Source: Rhizobacter terrae (GTDB lineage: Bacteria > Pseudomonadota > Gammaproteobacteria > Burkholderiales > Burkholderiaceae_C). From it: a stretch of DNA of 64,000 nt. Below, piece by piece: positions 31,378 to 39,629 of this stretch. Both the position numbers and the translations under genes were made by a program. Below the pieces are notes generated by a model. It made no database searches. It had not been told where the DNA came from and was given only the letters and a program-made list of their open reading frames with translations. The stretch's first letter is position 1, and each line of letters starts with the position of its first letter. The DNA is taken from positions 682,001 through 746,000 of the forward strand of contig NZ_QUSW01000002.1 in assembly GCF_003852895.1 (NCBI RefSeq). Direction: 5' to 3'.

Positions 31378-31902
31378 TCAGGACTGATGCTGCAGAAACT
31401 CGGCGATCTCCTGGGCCTTGGCGACGGTGATGCCGTGCCGCTGATCGAGGATGAGCGGGTGGGCGTCGCCGTTGGCCTGGTGCAGATGCAGGAGCGGCCG
31501 CTGGCCACCCACTTGGACCACGACATTGGCCGCCAGCGACGAGGCATGGGGCGGATACCACGGCACCGCATTGCAGACCCAGCCGAAGAACACATCGCCC
31601 GCCACCGGTTCGTCGTAGGTCTCGACGTATCGCTTGAAGCTCTTCTCCGACAAAGACGCCCAGAGCCCCCACAGGAACGGCTCCTCGACACCGTGGATAG
31701 GCACTTCAAGAATGGCCCGAATGAAGTAGTCCGTGCCGTCGTCGTGCGTGATGGTGCAGAAGTCCGAGCTGAGGTGCCCCATGGACGCCTTCTGCTCGTC
31801 CGTGAGACCGTGATAGTGATCCGGTGACTTGAACGCGTACGAGGGGGATCCTTCATGGATCTCGCCGCAGCACGAGCATTTGAACGAGAAGATCGCAGCC
31901 AT
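31378..31902 (-). CDS. DUF2199 domain protein
   Basis: 174 residues. Begins MAAIFSFKCSCCGEIHEGSPS, a CxC-C zinc-ribbon-like start, and continues with LTDEQKASMGHLSSDFC, YFIRAILEVPIHGVEEPFLWGLWASLSE and FFGWVCNAVPWYP, which is the DUF2199 pattern. Cytoplasmic; function of the family unknown. The ATG at 31902 is fixed by the family N-terminus; the open frame extends much further upstream only as antisense to the genes at 31987-34020. Its 3' end lies 9 bp from the frameshifted TonB-C-like gene, convergent. Confidence 0.8.
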   Translation of the reverse strand: MAAIFSFKCSCCGEIHEGSPSYAFKSPDHYHGLTDEQKASMGHLSSDFCTITHDDGTDYFIRAILEVPIHGVEEPFLWGLWASLSEKSFKRYVETYDEPVAGDVFFGWVCNAVPWYPPHASSLAANVVVQVGGQRPLLHLHQANGDAHPLILDQRHGITVAKAQEIAEFLQHQS

Positions 31903-31986
31903 GGATGCATTGTCGTGCCAGCGTCCGAAGCAGCCCTGAATCCGCCCAGGAAGCGCAGAATTGACGTACCGATTCGCTGCCGCCAC

Positions 31987-33075
31987 ATGCTCATCTTCCG
32001 CCAGCTCTTCGACCCCACGTCGTCCACCTACACCTACCTCCTCGCGGACCCCGCCACCCGCGAGGCCGTCCTCATCGACCCCGTCTTCGACCACGCGCGC
32101 CGCGACATCGCCTTGCTGCGCGAACTGGACCTGCGGCTGGTGGCCACGCTGGACACCCACGTCCATGCCGACCACGTGACCGGCGCCTGGCTGCTCAGGC
32201 AGCAGTGCGGCAGCCAGATCGTGTTGTCGCAAGCCTCCGGCGCCACCAACGCAGACCGGCTTCTTCAGCATGGCGACCGCATCGCCTTCGGCCACCGCCA
32301 CCTCGAAGCCCGCGCCACACCAGGCCACACCAGCGGCTGCCTGACCTATGTGCTGGACGACCAGAGCATGGCTTTCACCGGCGACAGCCTGCTCATCCGC
32401 GGCTGCGGGCGCACCGACTTCCAGGAAGGCAGCCCGCGGCGCCTGTACCGCTCGGTGCAGGAGCAGATCCTCTCGCTGCCGCCCGAATGCCTGCTCTACC
32501 CCGCCCACGACTACCGCGGCCTCACGGTCACGAGCGTCGCCGAGGAACGCCGCTTCAACCCGCGCCTGGGCGGCGACGTGGACGTGTCGGACTTCGAGGG
32601 CTACATGAACAACCTCGGCCTGCCGCATCCCAAGCTGATGGACATCGCCGTGCCGGCCAACCTGCGCTGCGGACAGCCGCAGGCGCAGGCGGGACTGCCG
32701 CAGGAACCGGACTGGGCGCCGCTGACCTGCACCTTCGGCGGCGTGTGGGAGATCCAGCCGGCCGCCCTGGCCGAGCGCATCGGCGGCGGGCATGCCGGCG
32801 ACGTCCAGGTGATCGACGTGCGCGAGCCGGCGGAATTCAATGGCGAGCTGGGGCACATCCACGGCGCGCGGTTGATGCCGCTGGCGGAGCTGGCGTCGCG
32901 TTCCGGCGAGATCGACCGGCAGCATCCGCTGGTGGCCGTGTGCCGCTCGGGCGCGCGCTCCGCGCAGGCGGTCGCGCTGCTGCAGAAGGCGGGATTCACC
33001 GCCGTCGCCAACCTCGCAGGCGGCATGCTGCGCTGGCGGGCCGATGCCTTGCCGGTCGAGAACGGTGGCGATTGA
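31987..33075 (+). CDS. Persulfide dioxygenase-rhodanese fusion (ETHE1/Blh type)
   Basis: 362 residues. Residues 1-245 are a metallo-beta-lactamase-fold domain close to ETHE1: FRQLFDPTSSTYTYLLAD, THVHADHVTGAW (metal motif), TPGHTSGC, FTGDSLLIRGCGRTDFQ and YPAHDYRG. Residues about 255-362 are a rhodanese domain with VIDVREPAEF and active-site Cys in VAVCRSGARSAQA. Such fusions oxidise glutathione persulfide to sulfite and move sulfane sulfur to thiosulfate, detoxifying sulfide. ATG 31987 matches the family start (MLIFRQLFD); the frame opens upstream at 31855. No sulfide:quinone reductase or BigR-type regulator is adjacent. Confidence 0.9.
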   Translation: MLIFRQLFDPTSSTYTYLLADPATREAVLIDPVFDHARRDIALLRELDLRLVATLDTHVHADHVTGAWLLRQQCGSQIVLSQASGATNADRLLQHGDRIAFGHRHLEARATPGHTSGCLTYVLDDQSMAFTGDSLLIRGCGRTDFQEGSPRRLYRSVQEQILSLPPECLLYPAHDYRGLTVTSVAEERRFNPRLGGDVDVSDFEGYMNNLGLPHPKLMDIAVPANLRCGQPQAQAGLPQEPDWAPLTCTFGGVWEIQPAALAERIGGGHAGDVQVIDVREPAEFNGELGHIHGARLMPLAELASRSGEIDRQHPLVAVCRSGARSAQAVALLQKAGFTAVANLAGGMLRWRADALPVENGGD

Positions 33076-33138
33076 GGAGATGAAGCGACGCATCCAAAGG
33101 CGTCCGTCGCGCGTAAGGCATCTCACGGCCTTCGCTTC

Positions 33139-34020
33139 ATGACTGCCTTGCACTACGCCAAACACGCCTTGCTCTGGCTGCTTCTTGCGGCAGCCGCTCT
33201 CATCGCCCTTGCTGCCTGCGCACCGGTCGCCACGCTCAACGCCCTGGCACCGACCGACACGCACACCCTGCAAGCCGACCTGCCCTACGGCCCGCTGCGA
33301 CGGCAACGGCTGGACATCTACACCCCCACCCGCGCCGCCCCTGCCGGCGGCCATCCGGTGGTGGTGTTCTTCTACGGCGGCTCCTGGAACCGCGGCGAGC
33401 GGCACGACTACAAGTTCGTCGGCGAGGCGCTCGCGTCCCGCGGGATGATCGCCATCCTCGCGGACTACCGGCTCTATCCGCAGGTTCGCTACCCGGACTT
33501 CCTCACCGATTGCGCCCAGGCCCTGGCCTATGGCTTGTCGCACGCCAAGGCACTGGGCGGCAACCCGCAGCGGGTGTTCGTCATGGGCCACAGCGCCGGC
33601 GCCTACAACGCCGCCATGCTGGCTATGGATGCGCGCTGGCTGCAGCCCACCGGCCATTCGCCGAAGGAACTGGCGGGCTTCATCGGGCTGGCCGGGCCGT
33701 ACGACTTCTATCCGATGACGAACCCGGACGCGCAGCCGGTGTTCTTTCATCCGAACTACCCGCCGGACTCGCAACCCATCGCCTTCGCCCGCCAGGATTC
33801 GCCCCGCAGCTTCGTGGCAGCGCCACAGGAGGACAAGCTCGTGAATCCGCACCGCAACACCGAAGGCCTGGCGCAACAGCTCCAGTCGGCGGGCGCGAAA
33901 GTCACGCTGAAGATGTACGACCGCGTCAACCACATGACGCTGGCTGCGGCCTTTGCGCGGCCCCTGCGCTGGCTGGCGCCCGTGCTGGACGACGTGGCCG
34001 CCTTCGTCGACGGCACCTGA
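33139..34020 (+). CDS. Lipoprotein alpha/beta hydrolase (esterase-like)
   Basis: 293 residues. Lipoprotein-type signal with LAAC (Cys about 27). Alpha/beta-hydrolase core: HPVVVFFYGGSWNRGERHDY (HGG-like oxyanion region with YGG), DYRLYPQVRYPDFLTDC, nucleophile elbow VMGHSAGAYNAA, and C-terminal acid/base candidates in VAAPQEDKLVNPH and DRVNHMTL. This is the BD-FAE/hormone-sensitive-lipase-like esterase type; substrate unknown. The gene follows the persulfide dioxygenase by 63 bp on the same strand and could share its transcript, but the gap is large enough for its own promoter. Confidence 0.85.
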   Translation: MTALHYAKHALLWLLLAAAALIALAACAPVATLNALAPTDTHTLQADLPYGPLRRQRLDIYTPTRAAPAGGHPVVVFFYGGSWNRGERHDYKFVGEALASRGMIAILADYRLYPQVRYPDFLTDCAQALAYGLSHAKALGGNPQRVFVMGHSAGAYNAAMLAMDARWLQPTGHSPKELAGFIGLAGPYDFYPMTNPDAQPVFFHPNYPPDSQPIAFARQDSPRSFVAAPQEDKLVNPHRNTEGLAQQLQSAGAKVTLKMYDRVNHMTLAAAFARPLRWLAPVLDDVAAFVDGT

Positions 34021-34021
34021 C

Positions 34022-34753
34022 TCAGCGGCGCTTGAACGGCGCCTGGTACAGCCACACGCGGCGGCCGTCGGGGCAGTCCAGCGTCCGGGTGGGCACCAGC
34101 TCGGCGGCGGGGAATTCCAGGCTCGCCATCCATGCCCCAGTGCGCAACTCACTGCCAGCCTTGGCGGCGGCGCGCGGCATGCTCTCGGGCCGCTGGAAGA
34201 GGTAGACCATGTCGTAGGCCGACCAGTCGGCCGCCCAGATGTCACCGCGCTTCACGCTCGCGAAGCGCGTGCGCAGCGCGCAGGCGATGCGCAGCGGCCA
34301 GCTCCACTCCAGGCCGCTGAGCACGGCGTTCGGATAGGCGCGGCGCAGTTCGATCAAGCCATCGCCCAGCCCGCAGCCGGCGTCGAGCACCTTCGCCCCA
34401 TCGTGCAAAGGTGCCAGCCGCGGCAGGCCCTGCAAGGCATCGGTGGGTGTCGGAAACACCGGCGCATCGCGCCAGGTGTGAACGGGGTACATGACCGCGA
34501 GCAGCGCCAGCGGCAGCAGCCAGGCCCAGGCCGGCATGCTGCCGACGACGCCCGTTGCCACCAGCGACAGCGGGAAGCCCCAGGCGATGAAGATGCGGCG
34601 CCAGCGCGTGTCGCCGCGGAAGCTGAAGGCGATGGCGACGCCCGCGGCCAGCGGCAGCGCCACCACAGGCGACATCTCGAGCCACCGCGTGGCGGCGATG
34701 AACACCGCCCAGGACGCCGCCCAGGTGAGCAGCGCCGGCAGGGGCCAAGGCAT
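34022..34753 (-). CDS. Membrane-anchored SAM methyltransferase
   Basis: 243 residues. Three or four N-terminal membrane segments (about 5-22, 27-42, 60-75, 78-92) precede a class I methyltransferase core: motif I AKVLDAGCGLGDGLIELRRAYP, then LSGLEWSWPLRIACALR and SAYDMVYLFQRPESMPRAAAK. No substrate domain is seen after the core, and the methyltransferase half is short (about 130 residues). Start taken as ATG 34753; a TTG at 34765 is in frame. Convergent with the esterase gene (1-bp gap). The substrate is unknown; a membrane-associated target such as a lipid or quinone is conceivable. Confidence 0.75.
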   Translation of the reverse strand: MPWPLPALLTWAASWAVFIAATRWLEMSPVVALPLAAGVAIAFSFRGDTRWRRIFIAWGFPLSLVATGVVGSMPAWAWLLPLALLAVMYPVHTWRDAPVFPTPTDALQGLPRLAPLHDGAKVLDAGCGLGDGLIELRRAYPNAVLSGLEWSWPLRIACALRTRFASVKRGDIWAADWSAYDMVYLFQRPESMPRAAAKAGSELRTGAWMASLEFPAAELVPTRTLDCPDGRRVWLYQAPFKRR

Positions 34754-34772
34754 GCGCAGGGTCAAGCCCTGT

Positions 34773-36128
34773 TCAGAAGTGGAAGGCCAGGCGCAGGCCG
34801 CCCCAGTGCCTGCCCGCCACGACGATGGGTGCCGCGGCTTCCTTCATCACGACGAAATTGCCGCCGCCCATGTCGCGCCGGTAGGTCTGCAGCAGGAACG
34901 GTCGCTGGTTGCGCGCCGATGCGAGGCCGGTGCGGTCGTTGAAGATGCGGCGGTAGCGGCTGTTGGCCGTGTCCCAGGCCAGGTCGCCGCGCTGCGGGTT
35001 GCAGTACTTCTTGTTGTGGCAGGCGATGTAGCCGTTGCGATCGGCCGCGATGCAGAACACGATCTTGTTGCTCATCGCCAGCACGCGTTCCTGCACCTGC
35101 GGGAACAGGCGGTCCGCCAGGTCGATGAACTTCGTGGTGTGCTGCTGCGGGTTCGTGCCCGCGATCGACTTGTACTGCTCGTCGAACAGGTCGACCAGGT
35201 TGATGGTGCTGGTGCGCAGCGAGTCTTCCAGCAGCTTGCTGATCTGCGCTGCGGCTTCCTGCGCGGCGTTGATGAAGGGCGTGTCCTCGGTCTCGATGCC
35301 GCAGTGCGACACGAGGTCGATGAGGTTTTCCGACACCTTGAGGAAGCTTTCGCTGCGCACGAAGGCGCTGTCCAGCGCGCGGGTGGTCTGGTGGATTTCC
35401 TGCTCCACCGTCGCCATTTGCTGGTTCAGGTCGGCGCAGATGCCGCGGCTTTGCTCGGCGGCTTCATTGATGCTGGCCACGCCGCTTTGCACGTCCGTCA
35501 GCGCGCGGTGGAAGCCGCCTTGCTTGTCGGCATCGTCGCCTTCCACGCGGATTTCGCGCGACAGCGCATCGATGCGCTGGTCGAGCTCGCCCACGGTGCT
35601 CATGATTTCCTTGGAGGAGGACTCGACCTTGGCGGCCAGGTCCTTCACCGCATCGGCCACCACGCCGAAACCGCGGCCAGCCTCGCCGGCGCGCTTGGCT
35701 TCCACCGAGGCGTTGAACGCCACCAGCCGGGTCTGCAACGCGATCTTGGTGATGGTCTGCGCGGCCTGCGACACCTGGCGCAGCGTGGCGACGATGGCAT
35801 TGACGCCTTCGCCCACCTCTTCCACCGCCTTGCGGGCGCGGTCCACGGCGTTCAGGCTGTCCTTGGACACGCCGCTGATGGCATCCTGCGCCTTGGTGAT
35901 CTCCTGCACCTTGCCGGCCAGCGCGTTCATGGTCTGTGCCTGGCGGGCCGACACCTTCTGCGTGTCTTCCATCAGGCCGCGCACCTCGGCCGCCTCGCGC
36001 CCCATGTTGGACGCCTGCTTGCCGATGGAGTCGACCGCGGCGCGCAGCTCTTCGCCGGTGGATGAAAGCTGGTGTTCGACCACTGGCTTCGCCTCGGAGG
36101 GGCGGTCTTTCTTGAACGAAGAAAACAT
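34773..36128 (-). CDS. Soluble methyl-accepting chemotaxis-type receptor in fliA operon
   Basis: 451 residues with no membrane segment. Residues about 20-300 are an MCP signalling domain; the hairpin tip reads LQTRLVAFNASVEAKRAGEAGRGFGVVADAVKDLA, with F-N-A-S-V-E-A-K-R-A-G-E in place of the more common N-A-A-I-E-A-A-R-A-G-E. The C-terminal 130 residues (FIDLADRLFPQVQERVLAMSNKIVFCIAADRNGYIACHNKKY onward) look like a cytoplasmic sensor of the Cache/PAS kind placed after, not before, the signalling domain. Start ATG 36128 has GGAGA at good spacing. It follows fliA by 15 bp, so it is probably expressed with flagellar class 2 genes. Confidence 0.85.
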   Translation of the reverse strand: MFSSFKKDRPSEAKPVVEHQLSSTGEELRAAVDSIGKQASNMGREAAEVRGLMEDTQKVSARQAQTMNALAGKVQEITKAQDAISGVSKDSLNAVDRARKAVEEVGEGVNAIVATLRQVSQAAQTITKIALQTRLVAFNASVEAKRAGEAGRGFGVVADAVKDLAAKVESSSKEIMSTVGELDQRIDALSREIRVEGDDADKQGGFHRALTDVQSGVASINEAAEQSRGICADLNQQMATVEQEIHQTTRALDSAFVRSESFLKVSENLIDLVSHCGIETEDTPFINAAQEAAAQISKLLEDSLRTSTINLVDLFDEQYKSIAGTNPQQHTTKFIDLADRLFPQVQERVLAMSNKIVFCIAADRNGYIACHNKKYCNPQRGDLAWDTANSRYRRIFNDRTGLASARNQRPFLLQTYRRDMGGGNFVVMKEAAAPIVVAGRHWGGLRLAFHF

Positions 36129-36143
36129 GCCGTCTTTCTCCAA

Positions 36144-36857
36144 TCAGTATTCGCGCAGCTTGACACGCAGGCGGGCGATGGACTGGCTGTGCAGCTGGCA
36201 CACCCGCGATTCGGTCACTTTCAGCACGGCCGCGATCTCCTTGAGGTTCATGTCGTGCTCGTAGTACATGCTCATGACGTACTGCTCGCGTTCAGGCAGC
36301 GACTTGATGGCCTCGATCAGCGCCTCGCGCATGCGCTGGTCCTGCAGCTGCGCGAGAGGATTGAAGCCTTCATCGGCGACGTGCCGATCCAGGAAGTCGT
36401 TATCCCCCTCATCACCCGACATGTCTTCCAGGTAAACCAGCTGAGTGCCGCGCACCTTGCCAAGTAGTTCCTGATATTCGACCAACGTGATGCCCATCTC
36501 GCGGGCGATCTCGCTTTCGGCCGGCGCGCGTCCAAGCTTCTGTTCGAGCTTGTGGACGGCGGTTTCGATGCTGCGCTGCTGCTTGCGCGTGCCGCGCGAC
36601 AGGTAGTCATTGCCGCGCAGCTCATCGAGCATGGCGCCGCGGATGCGCTGCGTGGCGAAGGTCTCGAACTGCACGCCCTGGGCCGCGTCGAAGCGCGACA
36701 AGGCGTCGGTGAGGCCGATCATGCCCACCTGGATCAGGTCGTCGATCTCGACGTTGGCCGGCAGCTTGGCAATCATCTGATGCGCGAGTCGGCGCACCAG
36801 CGGGCTGTACTGCTTGAGCATCGAGTTGACGTCGAGTTGGCCTTTGGCGGTGTACAT
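36144..36857 (-). CDS. fliA: Flagellar sigma factor 28
   Basis: 237 residues. Sigma-70 family with regions 2, 3 and 4 but no region 1: YSPLVRRLAHQM, DLIQVGMIGLTDALSRFD (region 2), FATQRIRGAMLDELR (region 2.4, -10 recognition), EMGITLVEYQELL (region 3) and LPEREQYVMSMYYEHDMNLKEIAAVLKVTESRVCQLHSQSI (region 4, -35 recognition). Directs late flagellar genes; several promoters matching its specificity are annotated in this window. Located after flhG (11-bp gap). Confidence 0.97.
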   Translation of the reverse strand: MYTAKGQLDVNSMLKQYSPLVRRLAHQMIAKLPANVEIDDLIQVGMIGLTDALSRFDAAQGVQFETFATQRIRGAMLDELRGNDYLSRGTRKQQRSIETAVHKLEQKLGRAPAESEIAREMGITLVEYQELLGKVRGTQLVYLEDMSGDEGDNDFLDRHVADEGFNPLAQLQDQRMREALIEAIKSLPEREQYVMSMYYEHDMNLKEIAAVLKVTESRVCQLHSQSIARLRVKLREY

Positions 36858-36868
36858 GGTCAGCTCTC

Positions 36869-37651
36869 TCAGTTCATGGTCGATGCGTTCGTGTGCGCAC
36901 CGTACGTCGAGGAAATGATGTCGATGGGCGCACCAAAGTGCGGCTGCAGTGTGTCGCGGGCCCAGCGGCGCAGCGAAGGCGTCGGCGGCTCCTGCGCGTC
37001 GGTGGCCGGGTCGATGTGCACCCAGTCGCGCAGCACGGCCCCCAGGAAGTCGTCGGCGCAGGTGGCCAGCTGCATGGCGATGCGCTCCGCACGCGGCGAG
37101 GTGGGCGCGGCGCTGAGCAGCAGGTCATGCACGATGAGTCCGGCGCGCTGCGTCATGAGCTTCATCGCGGCGTAGGCATGGGTCACGCTCTGCGGCCGGT
37201 CGTCGGCCATCACGAGCGGGCGGGCTTCGCTCTTGGCGAACATGCGGCACAGATCAGGCGCCGGTGCGTGCACGAGCACCACGTCGGCATGCGGCGCTGC
37301 ATCGGCCAGCACCTGCAGGAAGGACGCGGTGGAACCGTGCGTGTCCACGAACTTGATGGGCAGCGTGCGCGCGGCCAGGTACGACACCTGGTGCGAAAGC
37401 GTCTCCACGCACTCGTTGAGCTCCAGCGTGGCCATCTCGGCATGCAGCGGAGAACGCTCGGCCGCGTCCACCACCAGCACGTGCTTGCCGTGCTCGGCGA
37501 AGGCGGCGCACAGGCGCTCCAGCAGCACGCCGCCGAAGGCCACGTGCGGGTTGGACGCCACCGGCACGAAGCGCACGCGGGCATGCGCGAACAGTCGGCG
37601 CAGGCCGTCGGCCTGGTCCAGCGGTGCGGGGCGGGAGTGAAGTCCGGGCAT
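36869..37651 (-). CDS. flhG: FlhG/FleN-like protein lacking the P-loop
   Basis: 260 residues, in the position of flhG between flhF and fliA. The N-terminal DQADGLRRLF motif, which in FlhG stimulates the FlhF GTPase, is intact. The MinD-like fold is recognisable (RFVPVASNPHVAFGGVLLERLCAAFAEHGKHVLVVDAAERS), but where typical FlhG has a deviant Walker A (GKGGVGKT) this protein reads NPHVAFGGVL, with no Lys-Thr. ATP binding and dimer switching are therefore doubtful. The helix-rich end is longer than usual. Probably controls flagellar number or FlhF activity in an ATP-independent way; that is inference. Confidence 0.8.
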   Translation of the reverse strand: MPGLHSRPAPLDQADGLRRLFAHARVRFVPVASNPHVAFGGVLLERLCAAFAEHGKHVLVVDAAERSPLHAEMATLELNECVETLSHQVSYLAARTLPIKFVDTHGSTASFLQVLADAAPHADVVLVHAPAPDLCRMFAKSEARPLVMADDRPQSVTHAYAAMKLMTQRAGLIVHDLLLSAAPTSPRAERIAMQLATCADDFLGAVLRDWVHIDPATDAQEPPTPSLRRWARDTLQPHFGAPIDIISSTYGAHTNASTMN

Positions 37652-37696
37652 TGTCGTCGTGGGCTGGTTGTTGTTTCCGGTCAGGCCTCAGGCCCC

Positions 37697-39289
37697 TCAG
37701 AGGTGGGCGGCACCGTGGTTCGCAGTGCGGCCTTGCGGCGCCGCGAAGATCAGGTTCATGTCGCTCACGTCCATGCGGTAGGCGGTGCCGGCGGTCGGGC
37801 GCAGCGCACGGTGCACGAGCGCATGGGCCGACAGGCGGTGCCAGTCTTCGGGAACGCGCTGGCCGTTGGCCACACCCACCACCGACAACTTGTGGCGGAT
37901 GAGCGCGTCGATGGCGGGTCCGAGCTTCACGGCCTCGTCCATCTTGGAAAGGATCACGCCGCGGCACAGGCTGGCGCGGTAGGCGACGAGCACGTCCTCG
38001 ATGGTCTCGCCTTGCTGGGCGGCATTGACGACGAGCAGCTTCTGGATGGAGCGGTGGCCCAGCATGTCCAGCAGTTCGCGGGTGCGGCTGTCGCGTTGCG
38101 CCATGCCGGCGGTATCGATCAGCACCATCTTCTTGGCGGCCAGCAGTTCCAGCAGGTCTTCCAGCGAGGCACGGTCGTGGGCGGTGTGCACCGGCACGCC
38201 GAGGATGCGGCCATAGGCGCGCAGTTGCTCGTGGGCACCGACGCGGTAGGCATCCAGCGTGACGAGGCCGAGATTCGCGGCACCGTACTTGGTGGCGAAG
38301 GCCGCGGCGAGCTTGGCGGTGCTGGTGGTCTTGCCCACGCCGGTGGAGCCGATCAGGGCGTACACGCCGCCCTGGTCTTCCAGCGCGGCTTCGGCTTCGC
38401 CGGTCATCAGGTTTCGCTCCAGCACGCCGGCCGCCCAGGCGTTCTCGTCGGACACGTCGGGGCTCAGGCTTTCGGCCAGCTTGCGGATCAGCGCGGGGGA
38501 GAAGCCGCAGTCCAGCAGCTTCTGCGTCAGGCGTGCCTGGCCGGGCTGGCGCTGCAGCTTTTCCATGAAGGCCAGGGCGCCGAAACGCTCCTCGATCAGG
38601 CCCTTCATCGAGCGCAGCTCGGTCATCATCACTTCCTGCTCGCGGCGCTGGGCAGCCACGGCTTCGTCGGAAGCGCGGTGGCTGGCGCGCGGGGCGTCAT
38701 GCGGCACATCGGCCAGCGAGGGCACATGGGCGGGAATGGGGGCGGGCGCAGCGTGGCGGACTTCCTCGCGCAGCGTGGGCGGCTCGCGGTAGGCGGGTGC
38801 CTGCACCACGGGCGCGGCAGCCATCGGCGCGGACTGCGCGGCGGTGGGCGCATTCATGCGGGCGGTGAGCTTGGCCTGCAGCGGGCTCATCTCGGGCTCG
38901 ATGCGCTGCTCGGCCTGCGGGGCTTCGGCCTTCATGGCGGCCTCGCGGCGCTTGAGCATGCGCTCGCGCACATAGTCCTGGAATGACAGGGTGCTCATGG
39001 CGAGCTGCTCGACGTCCTTCTGCACTTCGGCTTGCGCGGCGGGGCGGGCAGCGGGCGCAGCCTTGGCAGGTGCGGCGGCGGCCGGGCGAGCGGCAGGACG
39101 GGCCATGGGTTGCGGCGCGGGGGCGGCAATGCGCTCGATCTGCTCGATGCTTTCCGGCGCCATCGCCAGCACTTCCACGCCTTCGGGGCAAGGCTTGGTG
39201 GACAGCACCACCGCGTCATCGCCCAGGGCCTGGCGAACCAGGTTGAGTGCATCACGCGATGTGCGAGCCGTGAATCGTTTGACGTTCAT
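37697..39289 (-). CDS. flhF: Flagellar SRP-like GTPase FlhF
   Basis: 530 residues, longer than many homologues because of a Pro/Ala-rich basic linker (about 60-190). N-terminal MNVKRFTARTSRDALNLVRQALGDDAVVLST is the FlhF B domain. The NG domain holds G1 LIGSTGVGKTTSTAKLA, LVTLDAYRVGAHEQL (G2/G3), LIDTAGMAQRD and the ILSKMDEAVKLG (G4/G5-like) motif. Targets early flagellar parts to the pole and sets flagellar position with FlhG. It has its own promoter candidate in the 340-bp gap after flhA. Confidence 0.96.
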   Translation of the reverse strand: MNVKRFTARTSRDALNLVRQALGDDAVVLSTKPCPEGVEVLAMAPESIEQIERIAAPAPQPMARPAARPAAAAPAKAAPAARPAAQAEVQKDVEQLAMSTLSFQDYVRERMLKRREAAMKAEAPQAEQRIEPEMSPLQAKLTARMNAPTAAQSAPMAAAPVVQAPAYREPPTLREEVRHAAPAPIPAHVPSLADVPHDAPRASHRASDEAVAAQRREQEVMMTELRSMKGLIEERFGALAFMEKLQRQPGQARLTQKLLDCGFSPALIRKLAESLSPDVSDENAWAAGVLERNLMTGEAEAALEDQGGVYALIGSTGVGKTTSTAKLAAAFATKYGAANLGLVTLDAYRVGAHEQLRAYGRILGVPVHTAHDRASLEDLLELLAAKKMVLIDTAGMAQRDSRTRELLDMLGHRSIQKLLVVNAAQQGETIEDVLVAYRASLCRGVILSKMDEAVKLGPAIDALIRHKLSVVGVANGQRVPEDWHRLSAHALVHRALRPTAGTAYRMDVSDMNLIFAAPQGRTANHGAAHL

Positions 39290-39467
39290 GTCGTGCCCCG
39301 GAATGGTCGAGTCGGTCGTGTCTTTGAAAACTGAAGGCAGTTTCTGTGAGCCCGTGTGTTCGCGGTCAGGCGAAGAACCGGCCGTTTGCCTGCCAATTGG
39401 CGGCTGCAGCGGGTTGGTTCATCTGAGGCTTGCGCATGGGTCAAAACTTCATTTGCCAGTCTCGACA

Positions 39468-39494
39468 TTGTTCCGGCGGGGGCGGAAAACTTAA
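39468..39494 (-). promoter_or_regulatory. Candidate flhF promoter (TTAA-N15-CGGAACAA)
   Basis: On the minus strand TTAAGTTTTCC, 9 bases, GGAACAATG. The same two blocks at the same spacing occur before flhB. The -35-like half matches sigma-28 sites, but the -10 half does not (GGAACAA rather than GCCGATAA), so this is probably a different flagellar promoter class. Confidence 0.5.
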
Positions 39495-39556
39495 GCGGGA
39501 TAAGAGCCCGAATCCCGGCTGTCTTCGTCCCCTGGAGCCGATGCAAGGCGGAAATG

Positions 39557-39582
39557 AAAACGGGCCCTCTTTCGAAGGCCCG
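39557..39582 (-). terminator. Terminator after flhA
   Basis: Arms CGGGCC (39561-39566) and GGCCCG (39577-39582), then TTTT on the minus strand. Confidence 0.65.
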
Positions 39583-39629
39583 CGCTTCTCATCCCGCTCG
39601 CTACCGGCGACGGGAGAAAGTGACATCCG

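Larger units (their letters stand above)
39290..39629. other. flhA-flhF intergenic region
   Basis: 340 bp without a gene. From the flhA side (right) it holds a terminator (39557-39582) and then the flhF promoter candidate (39468-39494), leaving about 170 bases of untranslated leader before flhF. Small frames here are shadows. Confidence 0.6.

Noticed and set aside
31378-34245. 955-codon minus-strand frame
   Set aside because: Only its last 174 codons (31378-31902) make a real protein (DUF2199); the rest is antisense to the persulfide dioxygenase and esterase genes.
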